DNA from: Lachnospiraceae bacterium
Lineage (GTDB): Bacteria > Bacillota > Clostridia > Lachnospirales > Lachnospiraceae
Assembly: GCA_014804755.1 (NCBI GenBank)
Contig: JAAUZE010000012.1
Span: forward strand, 119,916-183,915
Length of the DNA stretch: 64,000 nt
Reading direction: 5' to 3'
Below, piece after piece: positions 16,662 through 25,691 of the stretch (positions are counted from its first letter, which is position 1; every line of letters starts with the position of its first letter). A model generated the notes under the pieces. It was not told where the DNA came from. It did not search any database and saw only the letters and a list, made by a program, of their open reading frames with translations. A program made the translations under genes and the position numbers.

Positions 16662-17749
16662 GAGAGCAATATACGCCGCTGAGATGGCATTTCTTGATCT
16701 ATTTTCCGGTGTGCGCAGTGGCCGCCTCCTTGGGCGTATGGACCATCGGAATGGGAACCAATCATTTACAGGATTGGTATGTCAATCAACAGTTTTATAT
16801 GGATAGCATCTATTTTGTCATCAGTAATGCACAGGTTATACTCATGCCCGTTTGGGTGATGGGGTGTATGTTGTTGACGGGTGCTGTTTTTTATTATCGC
16901 GAGTTGAAGAAGCCGATTGGCGCACTGATGCAGGCCTCGAAAAAAATCTCTGAAAATCAGCTTGATTTTACAATAGATTATCACAAAAAGAATGAGTTGG
17001 GAGAACTGTGTGAAGCCTTCGAGGAGATGCGCCATGAGCTTTATGACAATAATCTGAAACTGTGGCATACTTTGGAGGAGCGTAAGAGGCTGAATTCCGC
17101 ATTTTCCCATGATCTTCGGACGCCTCTGACGGTATTGAGGGGATATGTGGATTATCTGGAGAAATATGTGCCGGAAGGAAAGGTACCGGAGGAGAAGCTG
17201 TTGTCGGCGCTTGCCATGATGAGCGGTCAGATCGGCCGTCTGGAGCATTATACCCAGAAAATGCATGATGCACAGAAGCTGGAGGATTTGGTTCCGAATC
17301 GGGTAGAAATAGCTGTAGCGGAACTGGAAAAGATCATCCGTGATGCGGGCGGATTACTCTGTGGAAAAAAGGAATTTGTATGTACCATGTCTTTCGACTG
17401 CGAATGCTGCTATATCGATCCGGAGCTTTTGATGCAGGTGTATGAAAATCTGATCGCCAATGCGTTCCGATACGGGGAGAAAGCGGTTCATGTCGATTGC
17501 AGGGCAGAAGACGGCTTATTGCGGATTGTGGTGGAGGATGATGGGGGAGGATTCACGCAAGAGGGACTGCGGTCGGCTGCAGAACCTTTTTTCAGGGATG
17601 AGAAGGAACCCGATAAGACACATTTCGGCTTGGGGCTGTATATCTGCCGTATTCTTTGTGAAAAATGCGGCGGCAAATTAACAATAGAGAACAGCGGGAA
17701 CGGCGGCAGGGTGACGGCGGCGTTTGACTGTAATAAACAGAAAAGTTGA
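16649..17749 (+). CDS. Sensor histidine kinase
   Basis: 366 residues. Two spans (about 15-35 and 62-82) enclose a short extracytoplasmic loop of some 28 residues, too small for a large ligand domain, followed by HAMP, HisKA with His154 in FSHDLRTPLTVLRG, and an HATPase domain with ENLIANAFRYG, DDGGGF and GLGLYI motifs. The short loop resembles intramembrane-sensing kinases that work with ABC transporters. ATG 16649 is favoured by GGGGGATGGG upstream; ATG 16658 (overlapping the previous stop as ATGA) is an alternative. It partners the response regulator just upstream. Confidence 0.93.
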   Translation: MGKMREQYTPLRWHFLIYFPVCAVAASLGVWTIGMGTNHLQDWYVNQQFYMDSIYFVISNAQVILMPVWVMGCMLLTGAVFYYRELKKPIGALMQASKKISENQLDFTIDYHKKNELGELCEAFEEMRHELYDNNLKLWHTLEERKRLNSAFSHDLRTPLTVLRGYVDYLEKYVPEGKVPEEKLLSALAMMSGQIGRLEHYTQKMHDAQKLEDLVPNRVEIAVAELEKIIRDAGGLLCGKKEFVCTMSFDCECCYIDPELLMQVYENLIANAFRYGEKAVHVDCRAEDGLLRIVVEDDGGGFTQEGLRSAAEPFFRDEKEPDKTHFGLGLYICRILCEKCGGKLTIENSGNGGRVTAAFDCNKQKS

Positions 17750-17777
17750 TAAAAAGTTGAAAATCGGGATTTATTCT

Positions 17778-17808
17778 AATGACATGGCTTGAGGGTCATG
17801 TCATTTTT
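17778..17808 (+). terminator. Hairpin with T-tract between the two-component and ABC genes
   Basis: AATGACATG at 17778-17786 pairs with CATGTCATT at 17797-17805 and runs into a five-T tract. It may end the two-component transcript or attenuate read-through into the ABC genes 36 bases further on. Confidence 0.65.
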
Positions 17809-17843
17809 GATTGCAGACATATTCAGAAGAAAGGAAGGAGCAT

Positions 17844-18743
17844 ATGGAAGAAAATTGTATTATCATTGATCATGTCAATCAATTCTATGGGAGGAAACAG
17901 GCGCTTAAGGATGTCACGCTGACGATCCATCAGGGAATGTTCGGGCTGCTTGGAAGAAACGGAGCCGGAAAGACGACACTGATGAAAACACTGGCCGCGC
18001 TTCACGAAAAGAAGAGCGGGGAGATCAGCATATGCGGAATCCCCGTTGAGAATGCAAAGACCGTTCGGTCCATTACGGGATATCTGCCGCAGGATTTTTC
18101 CATGTACCCCAATATGACGGTATCGGAAAGTCTTGATTATCTGGGAGTACTGTCGGGAATGAATTCCGGGCTTCGGAAGAAACGCATGGATATGCTGTTA
18201 AAAAGAGTCAATTTAAGTGAGGACAGACATAAGAAAGTAAGAGCCCTCTCAGGAGGAATGCGGAGGAGGTTGGGAATCGCGCAGGCATTGCTGCATGATC
18301 CGAAGGTGCTGATCGTGGATGAGCCGACTGCGGGACTTGACCCGGAGGAGCGTATCAGATTCCGTAATCTGCTCTGCGAGGTGGCGGAGGAGAGAATTGT
18401 GATTCTGTCTACGCATATTGTCGGGGATATCGAAGCCACCTGCGAGGATATCGCGATCATGAATGAGGGCAGGATCCTTTGGCGGGGGACGGTGGCGGAG
18501 CTGATCGGGGAAGCCGAAGGCAGGGTATATACCATCAATGTGCCAAAGAGCAGCCTGTCCGATATCAAGAAGGAGTATGTCGTTACGGGAATGCTGACAC
18601 AAAAGGATTTTGTCACGATCCGCCTGCTCAGTAACGGCCGGCCGGAGCCGGAGGGAGCCGCAAAGGCAGCGCCGAATGTGGAGGATGCCTACATGTATTG
18701 TCTGATGAGGCATGGGTGTGACGTAAAGGGAGGTGAACTGTAA
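17844..18743 (+). CDS. ABC transporter ATP-binding protein
   Basis: 299 residues, one nucleotide-binding domain plus a roughly 80-residue C-terminal tail. Walker A GRNGAGKT at 37-44, Q-loop YLPQDFSMYP, signature LSGGMRRR, Walker B LIVDEPTAGLDPEER and switch His in LSTHIV. ATG 17844 follows AAAGGAAGGAGC; an upstream in-frame ATG at 17811 lacks a site. The stop overlaps the start of the next gene by one base (TAATG). It resembles ATPases of ABC-2 exporters for bacteriocins or lipids and forms a system with the two membrane proteins downstream. Confidence 0.93.
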   Translation: MEENCIIIDHVNQFYGRKQALKDVTLTIHQGMFGLLGRNGAGKTTLMKTLAALHEKKSGEISICGIPVENAKTVRSITGYLPQDFSMYPNMTVSESLDYLGVLSGMNSGLRKKRMDMLLKRVNLSEDRHKKVRALSGGMRRRLGIAQALLHDPKVLIVDEPTAGLDPEERIRFRNLLCEVAEERIVILSTHIVGDIEATCEDIAIMNEGRILWRGTVAELIGEAEGRVYTINVPKSSLSDIKKEYVVTGMLTQKDFVTIRLLSNGRPEPEGAAKAAPNVEDAYMYCLMRHGCDVKGGEL

Positions 18744-19954
18744 TGCTGTTCCTGAAAGAAATCAAGAAGGTCGTATTTTCCCTGACCTTTCTGCTCTATT
18801 TTGCGGCGGTACTGGCTATGTATTTCACACAGTTTGTGCCGGATTGTGAAATGGTCATAATCAGGCCGCAGCCGGGTCGGGAAAGCTACGGAACTACGGT
18901 AAAGGAAATTCCTGAGATCATTATGCCAAAAGCCATCGACGCCTTGGTGACGGAGTACCTGTACGACAGTTTCGAGGCCTATCCCTTTGGATTTTACAAA
19001 GAAGTGAAGCTGAATGAAAAAAAGAAGGCAAAGATGCAGGAGATCATCTGCGAGCTTACCGGACTTGCCGGTGAGGAACTTGACGCAATTACAGATTTTG
19101 ATCGGGAAGCGGTGTTCTTTGAAATCAAGATTTCTGACAACCTTACTTACGAACGGTTCCGGGAACTTATGAGGCAGGCCGATGCGATCATTGGGGGAGG
19201 CTCCAGATACAGCGATGACAATATTGTGAGAAATTTTTCTGTAGTGCCCGGAACCTATGAGGATGCGCTTGCGGAATACAACGAAATATTTGAAAAGGAT
19301 CAGATCACCGGGGCATATGCCAGACTTTTCTGTGACTATCTGGGGATTGTTGTGGCGATATTGCCCGTGTTTGTTGCAGCGGCCCTTGTTGCTTTTGACC
19401 GCAGATCCCGTATGGAACAGCTGATCTATACGAGAAAGATATCTTCGGCAAAACTGATCAGTCTGCGTTACCTTGCGCTCTGTGTGACGATGATGATCCC
19501 GGTTGTACTGGCGGCGATCTTCGCGCAAATGCATATTGCAAGCCTATATTCCGGTTATGAGATGAATCATTGGATTCTGTTCGGTTATGTCCTGGTATGG
19601 CTCATGCCAAATATCATGACGGCAGCGGCTGTCGGAATGCTGCTCACGGAGCTTGCATCGCCTCTTCTTGCGGTTTTCACGCAAGGTGCATGGTGGATTT
19701 TGGGAATCAGTAGTCAGAACGGTCTGGTCGGAATCATCGGTAATTTTACGTTGGTGGTCCGTCATAATACCATTGGGAAACGAGCGCTGTTTCTGGCGGA
19801 GAGGAATGTGTTTATCCGAAACAGGATATTTTATACGCTGTTGTCCATTTTGATGGTACTGCTGACGATCATGATTTATGAGAAAAAGAGGAGGGGGAGC
19901 TTTCATGGATTTTTCCGCATTCAGAAAAATTCTGACGGTCAATCTAAAGCATAA
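18743..19954 (+). CDS. ABC-2 type membrane protein with large extracytoplasmic domain
   Basis: 403 residues. One span at about 10-27, a roughly 170-residue polar segment, then five to six spans from about 195 to the C terminus. That plan is common in ABC-2 permeases. It starts on the last base of the ATPase stop and overlaps the next membrane-protein gene by 50 bases, so the three genes are coupled. It is probably one half of the translocation channel. Substrate unknown. Confidence 0.82.
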   Translation: MLFLKEIKKVVFSLTFLLYFAAVLAMYFTQFVPDCEMVIIRPQPGRESYGTTVKEIPEIIMPKAIDALVTEYLYDSFEAYPFGFYKEVKLNEKKKAKMQEIICELTGLAGEELDAITDFDREAVFFEIKISDNLTYERFRELMRQADAIIGGGSRYSDDNIVRNFSVVPGTYEDALAEYNEIFEKDQITGAYARLFCDYLGIVVAILPVFVAAALVAFDRRSRMEQLIYTRKISSAKLISLRYLALCVTMMIPVVLAAIFAQMHIASLYSGYEMNHWILFGYVLVWLMPNIMTAAAVGMLLTELASPLLAVFTQGAWWILGISSQNGLVGIIGNFTLVVRHNTIGKRALFLAERNVFIRNRIFYTLLSILMVLLTIMIYEKKRRGSFHGFFRIQKNSDGQSKA

Positions 19955-20543
19955 TTTTTTTGTACACATGGGCATAGCGGTATTGATCACAGGGCTTACC
20001 GGTATCCTGTGTAATATTACCGCCCTTGACTATAGATCTGCGGCAAAACCGATAGAGACCTTCCTTTGTCTGACGGGTCCGGTGCTGCTGGTGCCGGTCT
20101 GTCTGCCGGAGCAGAATGAGAATATCCGCGATGTGATATGTTCCAAAAGAATGGATTACCTCTTTGTGTGTGCCATCCGGGTGATTTATTCGGCATTCTT
20201 CCTTGCGGTACTGATCGGCGGATTTGCCGCAGTGATGCGGTGCTGCGAAAGTAATGTGACGACGGCGCATTTTGTCGGCGGATTTGCCTCCGCGTTATTT
20301 TTGGGGGCAATCGGGTTTGCCGCCGCGGCATTATCCCAAAATGTGACGGTCGGATACATGGCGGCATTGATTTACTATCTGGGCAATATGGGGCTAAAAG
20401 ATAAGCTGGGAAAATTCTTTCTGTTTTCCATGTATGCGGGAAAAGACGACGGAAAGGGTCTGCTTCTGTTGGCAGCCGTTGTATTGATAGTGGTTGTGTT
20501 CGGGATGATGCGGTTGCGAAGGAAATTTTCTGTTCTCAATTAA
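19905..20543 (+). CDS. Membrane protein, second channel subunit of ABC system
   Basis: 212 residues with about six hydrophobic spans and a basic C terminus (RLRRK). ATG 19905 is selected by the GAGGAGGGGG ribosome site seven bases upstream; an earlier in-frame ATG at 19878 has none. The start lies inside the upstream permease gene. No family motif beyond a general ABC-2 membrane-protein look; its position makes it the likely partner permease. No clear terminator follows, and an AraC-type gene begins 110 bases later. Confidence 0.75.
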   Translation: MDFSAFRKILTVNLKHNFFVHMGIAVLITGLTGILCNITALDYRSAAKPIETFLCLTGPVLLVPVCLPEQNENIRDVICSKRMDYLFVCAIRVIYSAFFLAVLIGGFAAVMRCCESNVTTAHFVGGFASALFLGAIGFAAAALSQNVTVGYMAALIYYLGNMGLKDKLGKFFLFSMYAGKDDGKGLLLLAAVVLIVVVFGMMRLRRKFSVLN

Positions 20544-20653
20544 AAAGGGCAATTTTCATGAAGACAGCGCATGTCTGAGAGAGTAGAATAATATGGCAGA
20601 AAGAAAAAATCATCTGCTGCGAAGCGGGCAAAGACCAAAAGGAGCTGTTTTTT

Positions 20654-21070
20654 ATGAAGGGCAAATCAGTAGTAAATCGCATCCTCTCTTATGTTGAAAA
20701 AAATTTAGAAAACAATCTGACGTTGGAGGAAATTGCGAGAGAACTTCATTATTCGAAATTTTATGTAGAGAGGGTATTCAAGGAGCACACGGGACAGCCG
20801 TTGTATCGGTATATGAAAAACAGGCGGTTAAATGAAGCGGCAAAAAAACTGGTCGAAACAAAGCGGCCCATTGTGGAAATTGCGTTGGAGGCAGGCTATC
20901 GTTCTCAGCAGGCATTTACGCAGGCATTTCATGAGGTATATGGATTGTCGCCTCAGAAATACAGGAAGTTTGGAAAAATTGTTTCGATACAGGAGCGGAT
21001 TGACTTAAGTGCCATCTGGGCATATGAAATAGCACGATTACGGCATATGGACGGGAGGATGGCGGCATGA
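20654..21070 (+). CDS. AraC-type DNA-binding protein consisting mainly of the HTH domain
   Basis: 138 residues. Two helix-turn-helix motifs fill residues 8-108: [26 protein letters not shown] and [33 protein letters not shown]. There is no sensory N-terminal domain and only a 30-residue tail, so this resembles short MarA/SoxS-like regulators. Ribosome site AAAAGGAGC. The stop overlaps the start of a ClpP gene as ATGA, so both proteins are made together. The regulated genes are unknown. Confidence 0.9.
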   Translation: MKGKSVVNRILSYVEKNLENNLTLEEIARELHYSKFYVERVFKEHTGQPLYRYMKNRRLNEAAKKLVETKRPIVEIALEAGYRSQQAFTQAFHEVYGLSPQKYRKFGKIVSIQERIDLSAIWAYEIARLRHMDGRMAA

Positions 21071-21666
21071 GCGTAATTCCTTATGTGGTGGAACAGACGG
21101 GCAGAGGCGAACGGAGTTACGACATTTATTCAAGACTCCTCTCGGATCGGATTGTTTTTTTAGGGGAGGAGGTCAGCGATCAATCCGCAAGCAGTGTGAT
21201 CGCGCAGATGCTTTTTTTGGAGGCGGAAGATCCGGAAAAAGAGATTCAGTTTTATATCAACAGTCCGGGCGGCTCCATATCGGCGGGGCTTGCAATTTAT
21301 GATACCATGCAGTATATTCGATGCAACGTTTCAACGATCTGTCTTGGAATGGCGGCAAGCTTTGGTGCATTTCTGCTGGCGGGCGGAGCGAGGGGAAAAC
21401 GCAGGGCGCTCCCGAACGCGGAGATCATGATACATCAGCCTGCAATTGGCGGGAAAGGCGTGCAGGGGCAGGCGACGGATATTCAGATCGTATCCGACCA
21501 TCTTCTTCGCAGTAAAGAAAGACTCAACAGGATATTGGCGCAGAACACCGGAAGAACAGTCGCGGAGATCGAGGCGGCGACCGAGAGGGACAACTACTTA
21601 TCGGCGGAAGAGGCGCTTGCTTTCGGCTTGATCGATGAGATTATTTCAGTGCGTGAGAAAATCTGA
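21067..21666 (+). CDS. ATP-dependent Clp protease proteolytic subunit (ClpP paralogue)
   Basis: 199 residues with the complete catalytic triad at the classical positions: Ser98 ([11 protein letters not shown]), His123 (MIHQPAIGG) and Asp175 ([13 protein letters not shown]). The [16 protein letters not shown] signature is intact. It should assemble as a cytoplasmic barrel fed by a Clp ATPase, but no clpX or clpC gene is adjacent, unlike the usual clpP-clpX arrangement. Instead it is coupled to a short AraC-type regulator, which points to an auxiliary, conditionally expressed ClpP. A terminator follows. Confidence 0.93.
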   Translation: MSVIPYVVEQTGRGERSYDIYSRLLSDRIVFLGEEVSDQSASSVIAQMLFLEAEDPEKEIQFYINSPGGSISAGLAIYDTMQYIRCNVSTICLGMAASFGAFLLAGGARGKRRALPNAEIMIHQPAIGGKGVQGQATDIQIVSDHLLRSKERLNRILAQNTGRTVAEIEAATERDNYLSAEEALAFGLIDEIISVREKI

Positions 21667-21706
21667 AAATAAGTATCAAGTATGAAAACTGAAAATTTAG
21701 AACAAG

Positions 21707-21738
21707 AAACCGTTTCGGATTGAAGAAACGGTTTTTTT
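21707..21738 (+). terminator. Terminator after clpP paralogue
   Basis: AAACCGTTTC at 21707-21716 pairs with GAAACGGTTT at 21725-21734 and is followed by a run of T to 21738. Confidence 0.9.
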
Positions 21739-21777
21739 CTGTTATGATTTGGCTGTGGGAGAGAGGAGAACAAAAGA

Positions 21778-22497
21778 ATGCTTAAAAAACCGAAAATGAT
21801 ATGGTTCGATTATGGTCAGACCTTGGTGAAGGAAGCAAATTTTAACGGCGTAAAAGGGACGGAAGCGGTATTGCAATATGCCGTAACAAATAAATATGAT
21901 CTGACCGCCGCACAGGTACAGGCGGAAGCAGAAAAGATCAATCAGGAATTGGGAAGATTCGATCCGGCAAAACGGCATCTGTTTCAGGTGGAAGTGCCAA
22001 ACCATATGTTTACGGCTTACTTATATGAATCTTTGGGCATTCAGCTTTCAATCAGCTCGGAGGAGATCGACCGCGTATTTTGGGATGCGGCGGCGCCGGG
22101 TGTACCGACAGAGGGGATCGAATCCTTTTTGGAGTTTTTGTATCAAAATGATATTCGGACAGGCGTACTGAGCAATATCAGCTATGCAGGGACAGTGGTG
22201 GAAGAGCGTATCAACAAAATGCTTCCGAATCATCATTTTGAATTTATTATTGCCACGAGTGAATACATGTACCGTAAGCCCCATAAGAGAATTTTTGAAT
22301 TCATTTTGGAAAAATCGGAATTGAGACCGGAGGAGGTCTGGTATATCGGCGATCAGTACCAATGTGATGTGGTAGGCGCAAAAAGCGTTGGAATAGCTCC
22401 GATCTGGTATCGAGGCGCGATCGACATGCCGTATGAGGAAAAAGAGGATGTACTGAAAATTACGGATTGGAAGGAACTGCAGGCGATGCTCATGTAA
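21778..22497 (+). CDS. HAD family hydrolase (YjjG-like)
   Basis: 239 residues. Motif I is WFDYGQTLVKE: the nucleophile Asp is present but the usual second Asp of DxDGT is replaced by Tyr (DxYGQT), a variant known in some HAD hydrolases of this size. Motif II Ser/Thr is in GVLSNIS, motif III Lys in YRKPHKRIFEF and motif IV in WYIGDQYQCDVVGA. A helical cap domain lies between motifs I and II. Likely a small-molecule phosphatase; substrate unknown. GAGAGGAGAAC precedes the ATG. It has its own terminator downstream. Confidence 0.88.
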   Translation: MLKKPKMIWFDYGQTLVKEANFNGVKGTEAVLQYAVTNKYDLTAAQVQAEAEKINQELGRFDPAKRHLFQVEVPNHMFTAYLYESLGIQLSISSEEIDRVFWDAAAPGVPTEGIESFLEFLYQNDIRTGVLSNISYAGTVVEERINKMLPNHHFEFIIATSEYMYRKPHKRIFEFILEKSELRPEEVWYIGDQYQCDVVGAKSVGIAPIWYRGAIDMPYEEKEDVLKITDWKELQAMLM

Positions 22498-22554
22498 CAT
22501 GCTTTTATGGGCAGGATATGACATGGTGAGCAGATAAAGCAGGGACCGTATTTT

Positions 22555-22592
22555 AACGGACAGAGTTTATACAAAAAACTCTGTCCGTTTTT
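22555..22592. terminator. Bidirectional terminator between HAD and MocR genes
   Basis: AACGGACAGAGTTT at 22555-22568 pairs exactly with 22576-22589; T-tract on the plus strand and A-rich loop. The stop codon of the minus-strand gene (22567-22569) lies inside the hairpin. Confidence 0.85.
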
Positions 22593-23979
22593 CTTCAAAT
22601 ATGCTTTTCAATATGAGAAGGCCGCTTTTCAGTTCATCCTCCGTGCGGGGGGAAGTGATGGATATGCGGACAAAAGAGGAAGACGGATTCTCATTCTGTA
22701 TCGCAAATCTGTGAGAGCCTAATACATGGATTCCTTTTTGCAGGGCCAGTAATTCCAATTCTTCGCTATGAAGCCCGTTCGGGATTGGCAGCCAGTGAAA
22801 AAAATTCTCGGTTTGCTTTGGCGCAGAAGATGGAAAAACGGAGTAAAAGATCTGATTTCGCCTGTGTGCAAGCATGATTTTTTCATAGACAATATTTTCC
22901 GCTTCGCCGTTTTCAATCAATGCTGTGATGATTTCGCTGTTGAGGGAGACCGTTTTCAAATTAATGTGAAGCATGCCGGATACCAGCGAGTTCCTGTATT
23001 TGTCCGGAAATGCGAGTAACGCGACGCGCAAACCGGCACAGAGAGATTTGGAAACACTGCAAATATGAATCGTGTGTTCCGGCAAAAGCGCAAAAAACGG
23101 TTTGACAGTGCAGGCGGAGGGGGCGAATGCTGAAAGGAATGAATAAATATCATCCTCGATCACGAGAAGTCCATAGCGCTGTATGAGTTTGGCAAGTTCC
23201 TCACGGCGGGACTGGGGCATAAAAGTGCCTGTAGGATTGCTGCAGGTCGGCATCAGATAAATGCCTTTTATATTTGTATTCCTGCAAACGAATGACAGGG
23301 ATTTCGGACGCATTCCGTATTCGTCCGTGTCAACAGCGATCAGTTGAATATGCAGGAAGTTGGCAAGTCCTTTGAAATTTGTATAAGTAAAGCAGTCAAC
23401 CGCTATTTTGTCTCCCGCTTGAAACAGGGAAATGAGAATAACGGACAGGGCGTTCTGGGCCCCGGCGGACAACAGGATATTGTTTGTGCTTGCGTTTATG
23501 CCAAGGCGGGAGAGCCATTTTGCGGCAGCGTTTAACTGATGAGGTGTTCCGAGGGGATCGCTGTATTCAAAGAGCCGCAGGGAGTCCTGATTATTTAGTA
23601 CAAGGCGAGCCGTATTCAGCACATTTTTGTTGCTTTCATAAAAAGGCTGGATGATGCCCATTTCAATGATGCCGCCACCCTTGTTCAAAAAGGTATCCTG
23701 TGAGGAGATACCGGGGGAAACGAAGGTTCCCTTCCCAGTCACGGCATACAGAAGCCCCTTTAATTCGCATAATTTGTAAGCGCGTGTAATGGTGCTTAAA
23801 TTCAGATCCAAGAAGTCAGCTAGCTCCCGCTGGGGCGGTAGTTTTGTATTTACCGGAAGCTTTCCCGATAAAATATCTTCTTCCAAATGAGAGGCAATGG
23901 AAAGGTAGTACGGCTGTTCCAATTCGTTCTTTAAGGGTTTCCATGACATGGGGTAATCATCAAAAGAATTGACGGGCAT
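22567..23979 (-). CDS. MocR-type regulator: GntR HTH fused to aminotransferase domain
   Basis: 470 residues. Winged HTH in the first 80 residues (LPPQRELADFLDLNLSTITRAYKLCELKGLL), then a fold-type I aminotransferase domain. The PLP region shows VIEDDIYSF and the Schiff-base lysine in CSVSKSLCAGLRVALL. MocR proteins use PLP or its adducts as effector and often control vitamin B6 genes (PdxR) or amino-acid metabolism. The divergent gene encodes an ECF transporter S component, and the shared intergenic region has a 16-bp palindrome over both promoters, so autoregulation and control of that transporter are likely. Confidence 0.93.
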   Translation of the reverse strand: MPVNSFDDYPMSWKPLKNELEQPYYLSIASHLEEDILSGKLPVNTKLPPQRELADFLDLNLSTITRAYKLCELKGLLYAVTGKGTFVSPGISSQDTFLNKGGGIIEMGIIQPFYESNKNVLNTARLVLNNQDSLRLFEYSDPLGTPHQLNAAAKWLSRLGINASTNNILLSAGAQNALSVILISLFQAGDKIAVDCFTYTNFKGLANFLHIQLIAVDTDEYGMRPKSLSFVCRNTNIKGIYLMPTCSNPTGTFMPQSRREELAKLIQRYGLLVIEDDIYSFLSAFAPSACTVKPFFALLPEHTIHICSVSKSLCAGLRVALLAFPDKYRNSLVSGMLHINLKTVSLNSEIITALIENGEAENIVYEKIMLAHRRNQIFYSVFPSSAPKQTENFFHWLPIPNGLHSEELELLALQKGIHVLGSHRFAIQNENPSSSFVRISITSPRTEDELKSGLLILKSIFEEKRTEFFV

Positions 23980-23999
23980 TCTGATTGTCTCCTTCTAAA

Positions 24000-24052
24000 A
24001 TTGTATGCAACACAATCTTAACATTGTATGCATACAATTTCAACCTTATAAT
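24000..24052. promoter_or_regulatory. Divergent promoters with palindromic MocR-type operator
   Basis: A perfect 16-bp palindrome ATTGTATGCATACAAT (24023-24038) and a second ATTGTATGCA box (24000-24009, followed by an imperfect ACAAT arm) start 23 bases apart. Plus-strand promoter: TTGTAT 24024-24029, 17 bases, TATAAT 24047-24052. Minus-strand promoter: -35 TTGAAA read from 24043-24038, 17 bases, -10 TAAGAT read from 24020-24015. The palindrome overlaps the plus -35 and the minus spacer. Confidence 0.8.
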
Positions 24053-24115
24053 GTGATAAAAAGTAATTGAGAAATGCAATTACTTATTAACGATCTAAAA
24101 AGGAGAAGGAGTATT

Positions 24116-24721
24116 ATGAAAAAAATTATCGTCAAAAAATGGACAACGAGGGAGATCACGTATATCGGAATTATGGCGGCGGCGGTCTACGCGGCATCCG
24201 CGTTTTTGCAGATTCACATTCCGACCGTGATTGGAAGTACGCGGCTGCATATGGGAAATGTCATGTGCCTATTGGCGGGGATGCTCTTGGGCTCCGTTCA
24301 GGGAGGACTTGCAGCGGGCATCGGTTCGATGCTCTTTGATCTGACGAATCCGGCGTACGCTGTTTCGGCGCCGTTTACATTCTGCTTTAAGTTTGCGATG
24401 GCATGGATTTGCGGGGCGGTCATTTGGGGCAATAAAAGCACCCGCATCAGTAGGATGCTACGACACCGGAAGGTGGGGATCCCTATCAGACAGCGTTATT
24501 TGTTGGGAAGTGTCGCAGGTTCGTTTACTTATGTGATTTGTTACCTTTCAAAAAACTTTATGGAGCATTATTTTGTGCTGGGATTGCCCTTACAGGCAGT
24601 GTTGCTTATGATTGCACAAAAAGCCGCCGTTTCCGGTATCAATGCAGTAGTCGCGTGCGTTGTGGCGGTTCCGCTAGGTTTAGCACTGCGCCGTGTGACG
24701 GCGTTCCGATCACAGAGTTAA
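24116..24721 (+). CDS. ECF transporter S component, possibly for a B6 vitamer
   Basis: 201 residues, five to six membrane spans. The N-terminal cytoplasmic stretch, the LHMGNVMCLLAGMLLG segment and the GSMLFDLTNPAYAVSAPFTFCFKF loop are typical of substrate-binding S components that share an energising module (EcfAA'T) encoded elsewhere. ATG 24116 follows AAAAGGAGAAGGAG; an in-frame ATG at 24074 has no site. The divergent MocR regulator suggests a substrate linked to PLP, such as pyridoxine, but this is inference; other vitamins cannot be excluded. It ends nine bases from the convergent AraC gene. Confidence 0.85.
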   Translation: MKKIIVKKWTTREITYIGIMAAAVYAASAFLQIHIPTVIGSTRLHMGNVMCLLAGMLLGSVQGGLAAGIGSMLFDLTNPAYAVSAPFTFCFKFAMAWICGAVIWGNKSTRISRMLRHRKVGIPIRQRYLLGSVAGSFTYVICYLSKNFMEHYFVLGLPLQAVLLMIAQKAAVSGINAVVACVVAVPLGLALRRVTAFRSQS

Positions 24722-24730
24722 GGAATTCAT

Positions 24731-25609
24731 TCACTGCCTGTTCTTCTTTTTTTGGGAAAATGCTTCCCGATATGCGGTGGCAGTAACACCCTCGTAGCGC
24801 TTAAAAAGACGCATAAAATATTTTTCGTCCGCAATCCCAACCTGCTCACTGATCTCTGCGAGTGTCAGCTTCGGCATGGTCGCCAGATAGTTTTTTGCGA
24901 CAAGGATGCGCTGTCTGTTCAGATATTCGGTAATAGCACACCCACTATAGCGCTTAAAAACGGAGGACAGGTAGGAGGGATGATAACCGAACTTCCTTGC
25001 GATTTCATTGACGGAGAGCGTGGTGTCATAATTCAGCTGCATCCATTCCATCAGGTCGGCGATGCCCAGTGGAATTTTTTCATCCTGCTGCATCAGATGA
25101 TGACGGAAAAAGCATTCGTTTGTCAGTTCCAAAAGCAGGGTACTCTGTGCATAGCTGCACTGCATGAGGGAGAGGGAGCCCAGACGCTTTGATAAGTCAA
25201 GGAGTTGTACAAACAGGACGTTGACGCGGCTGTTAGCGGAAAGCGTACCGGTCTCCGGCAGAATATAGCGTGGGCGGTTCGCCTCACGAAAGAGCGCAGT
25301 GATCTTACGTTCTTCGCAGACGGAGGTCTGTTCAGTGTTGAAATAAAAATGTGTCCAGTAAAAGGACAGTTCCCCTACCGAGGGGCTGATTCCGAAATGG
25401 CATTCGCCCGGAAATAAAAGTACAAATTGTCCGGGGGTCAGATGATAGCTGCGTTCACCGGACTGGATATGCAGCGTGCCCTTGGCCACGGAGATCAGCT
25501 CATAGGAATCCATTGTACGCTTTGGGTGCAGGAAGGCATCCTCATTTGTGAGATTGCCTGCTGCAAAAAAAGTGACCGGTCTGGAAGCATCAGATACAAG
25601 GTATAACAT
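24731..25609 (-). CDS. AraC family regulator with cupin sensing domain
   Basis: 292 residues. N-terminal cupin-like beta domain (LTPGQFVLLFPGECHFGI, about 55-72) and C-terminal pair of HTH motifs (LSVNEIARKFGYHPSYLSSVFKRYSG and LTLAEISEQVGIADEKYFMRLFKRYEG-VTATAYR), the arrangement of sugar-responsive AraC activators. It is divergent from a GH127 beta-L-arabinofuranosidase gene 128 bases away and is the natural candidate regulator of it. Ribosome site AGGTGG precedes the minus-strand ATG. Confidence 0.93.
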   Translation of the reverse strand: MLYLVSDASRPVTFFAAGNLTNEDAFLHPKRTMDSYELISVAKGTLHIQSGERSYHLTPGQFVLLFPGECHFGISPSVGELSFYWTHFYFNTEQTSVCEERKITALFREANRPRYILPETGTLSANSRVNVLFVQLLDLSKRLGSLSLMQCSYAQSTLLLELTNECFFRHHLMQQDEKIPLGIADLMEWMQLNYDTTLSVNEIARKFGYHPSYLSSVFKRYSGCAITEYLNRQRILVAKNYLATMPKLTLAEISEQVGIADEKYFMRLFKRYEGVTATAYREAFSQKKKNRQ

Positions 25610-25691
25610 CTATGATTTGTCCACCTTTCATTGAAAACTGTATGTTGCAAAAATACATTAAAATGATAACATTATTTTTAGATTTAGACAA

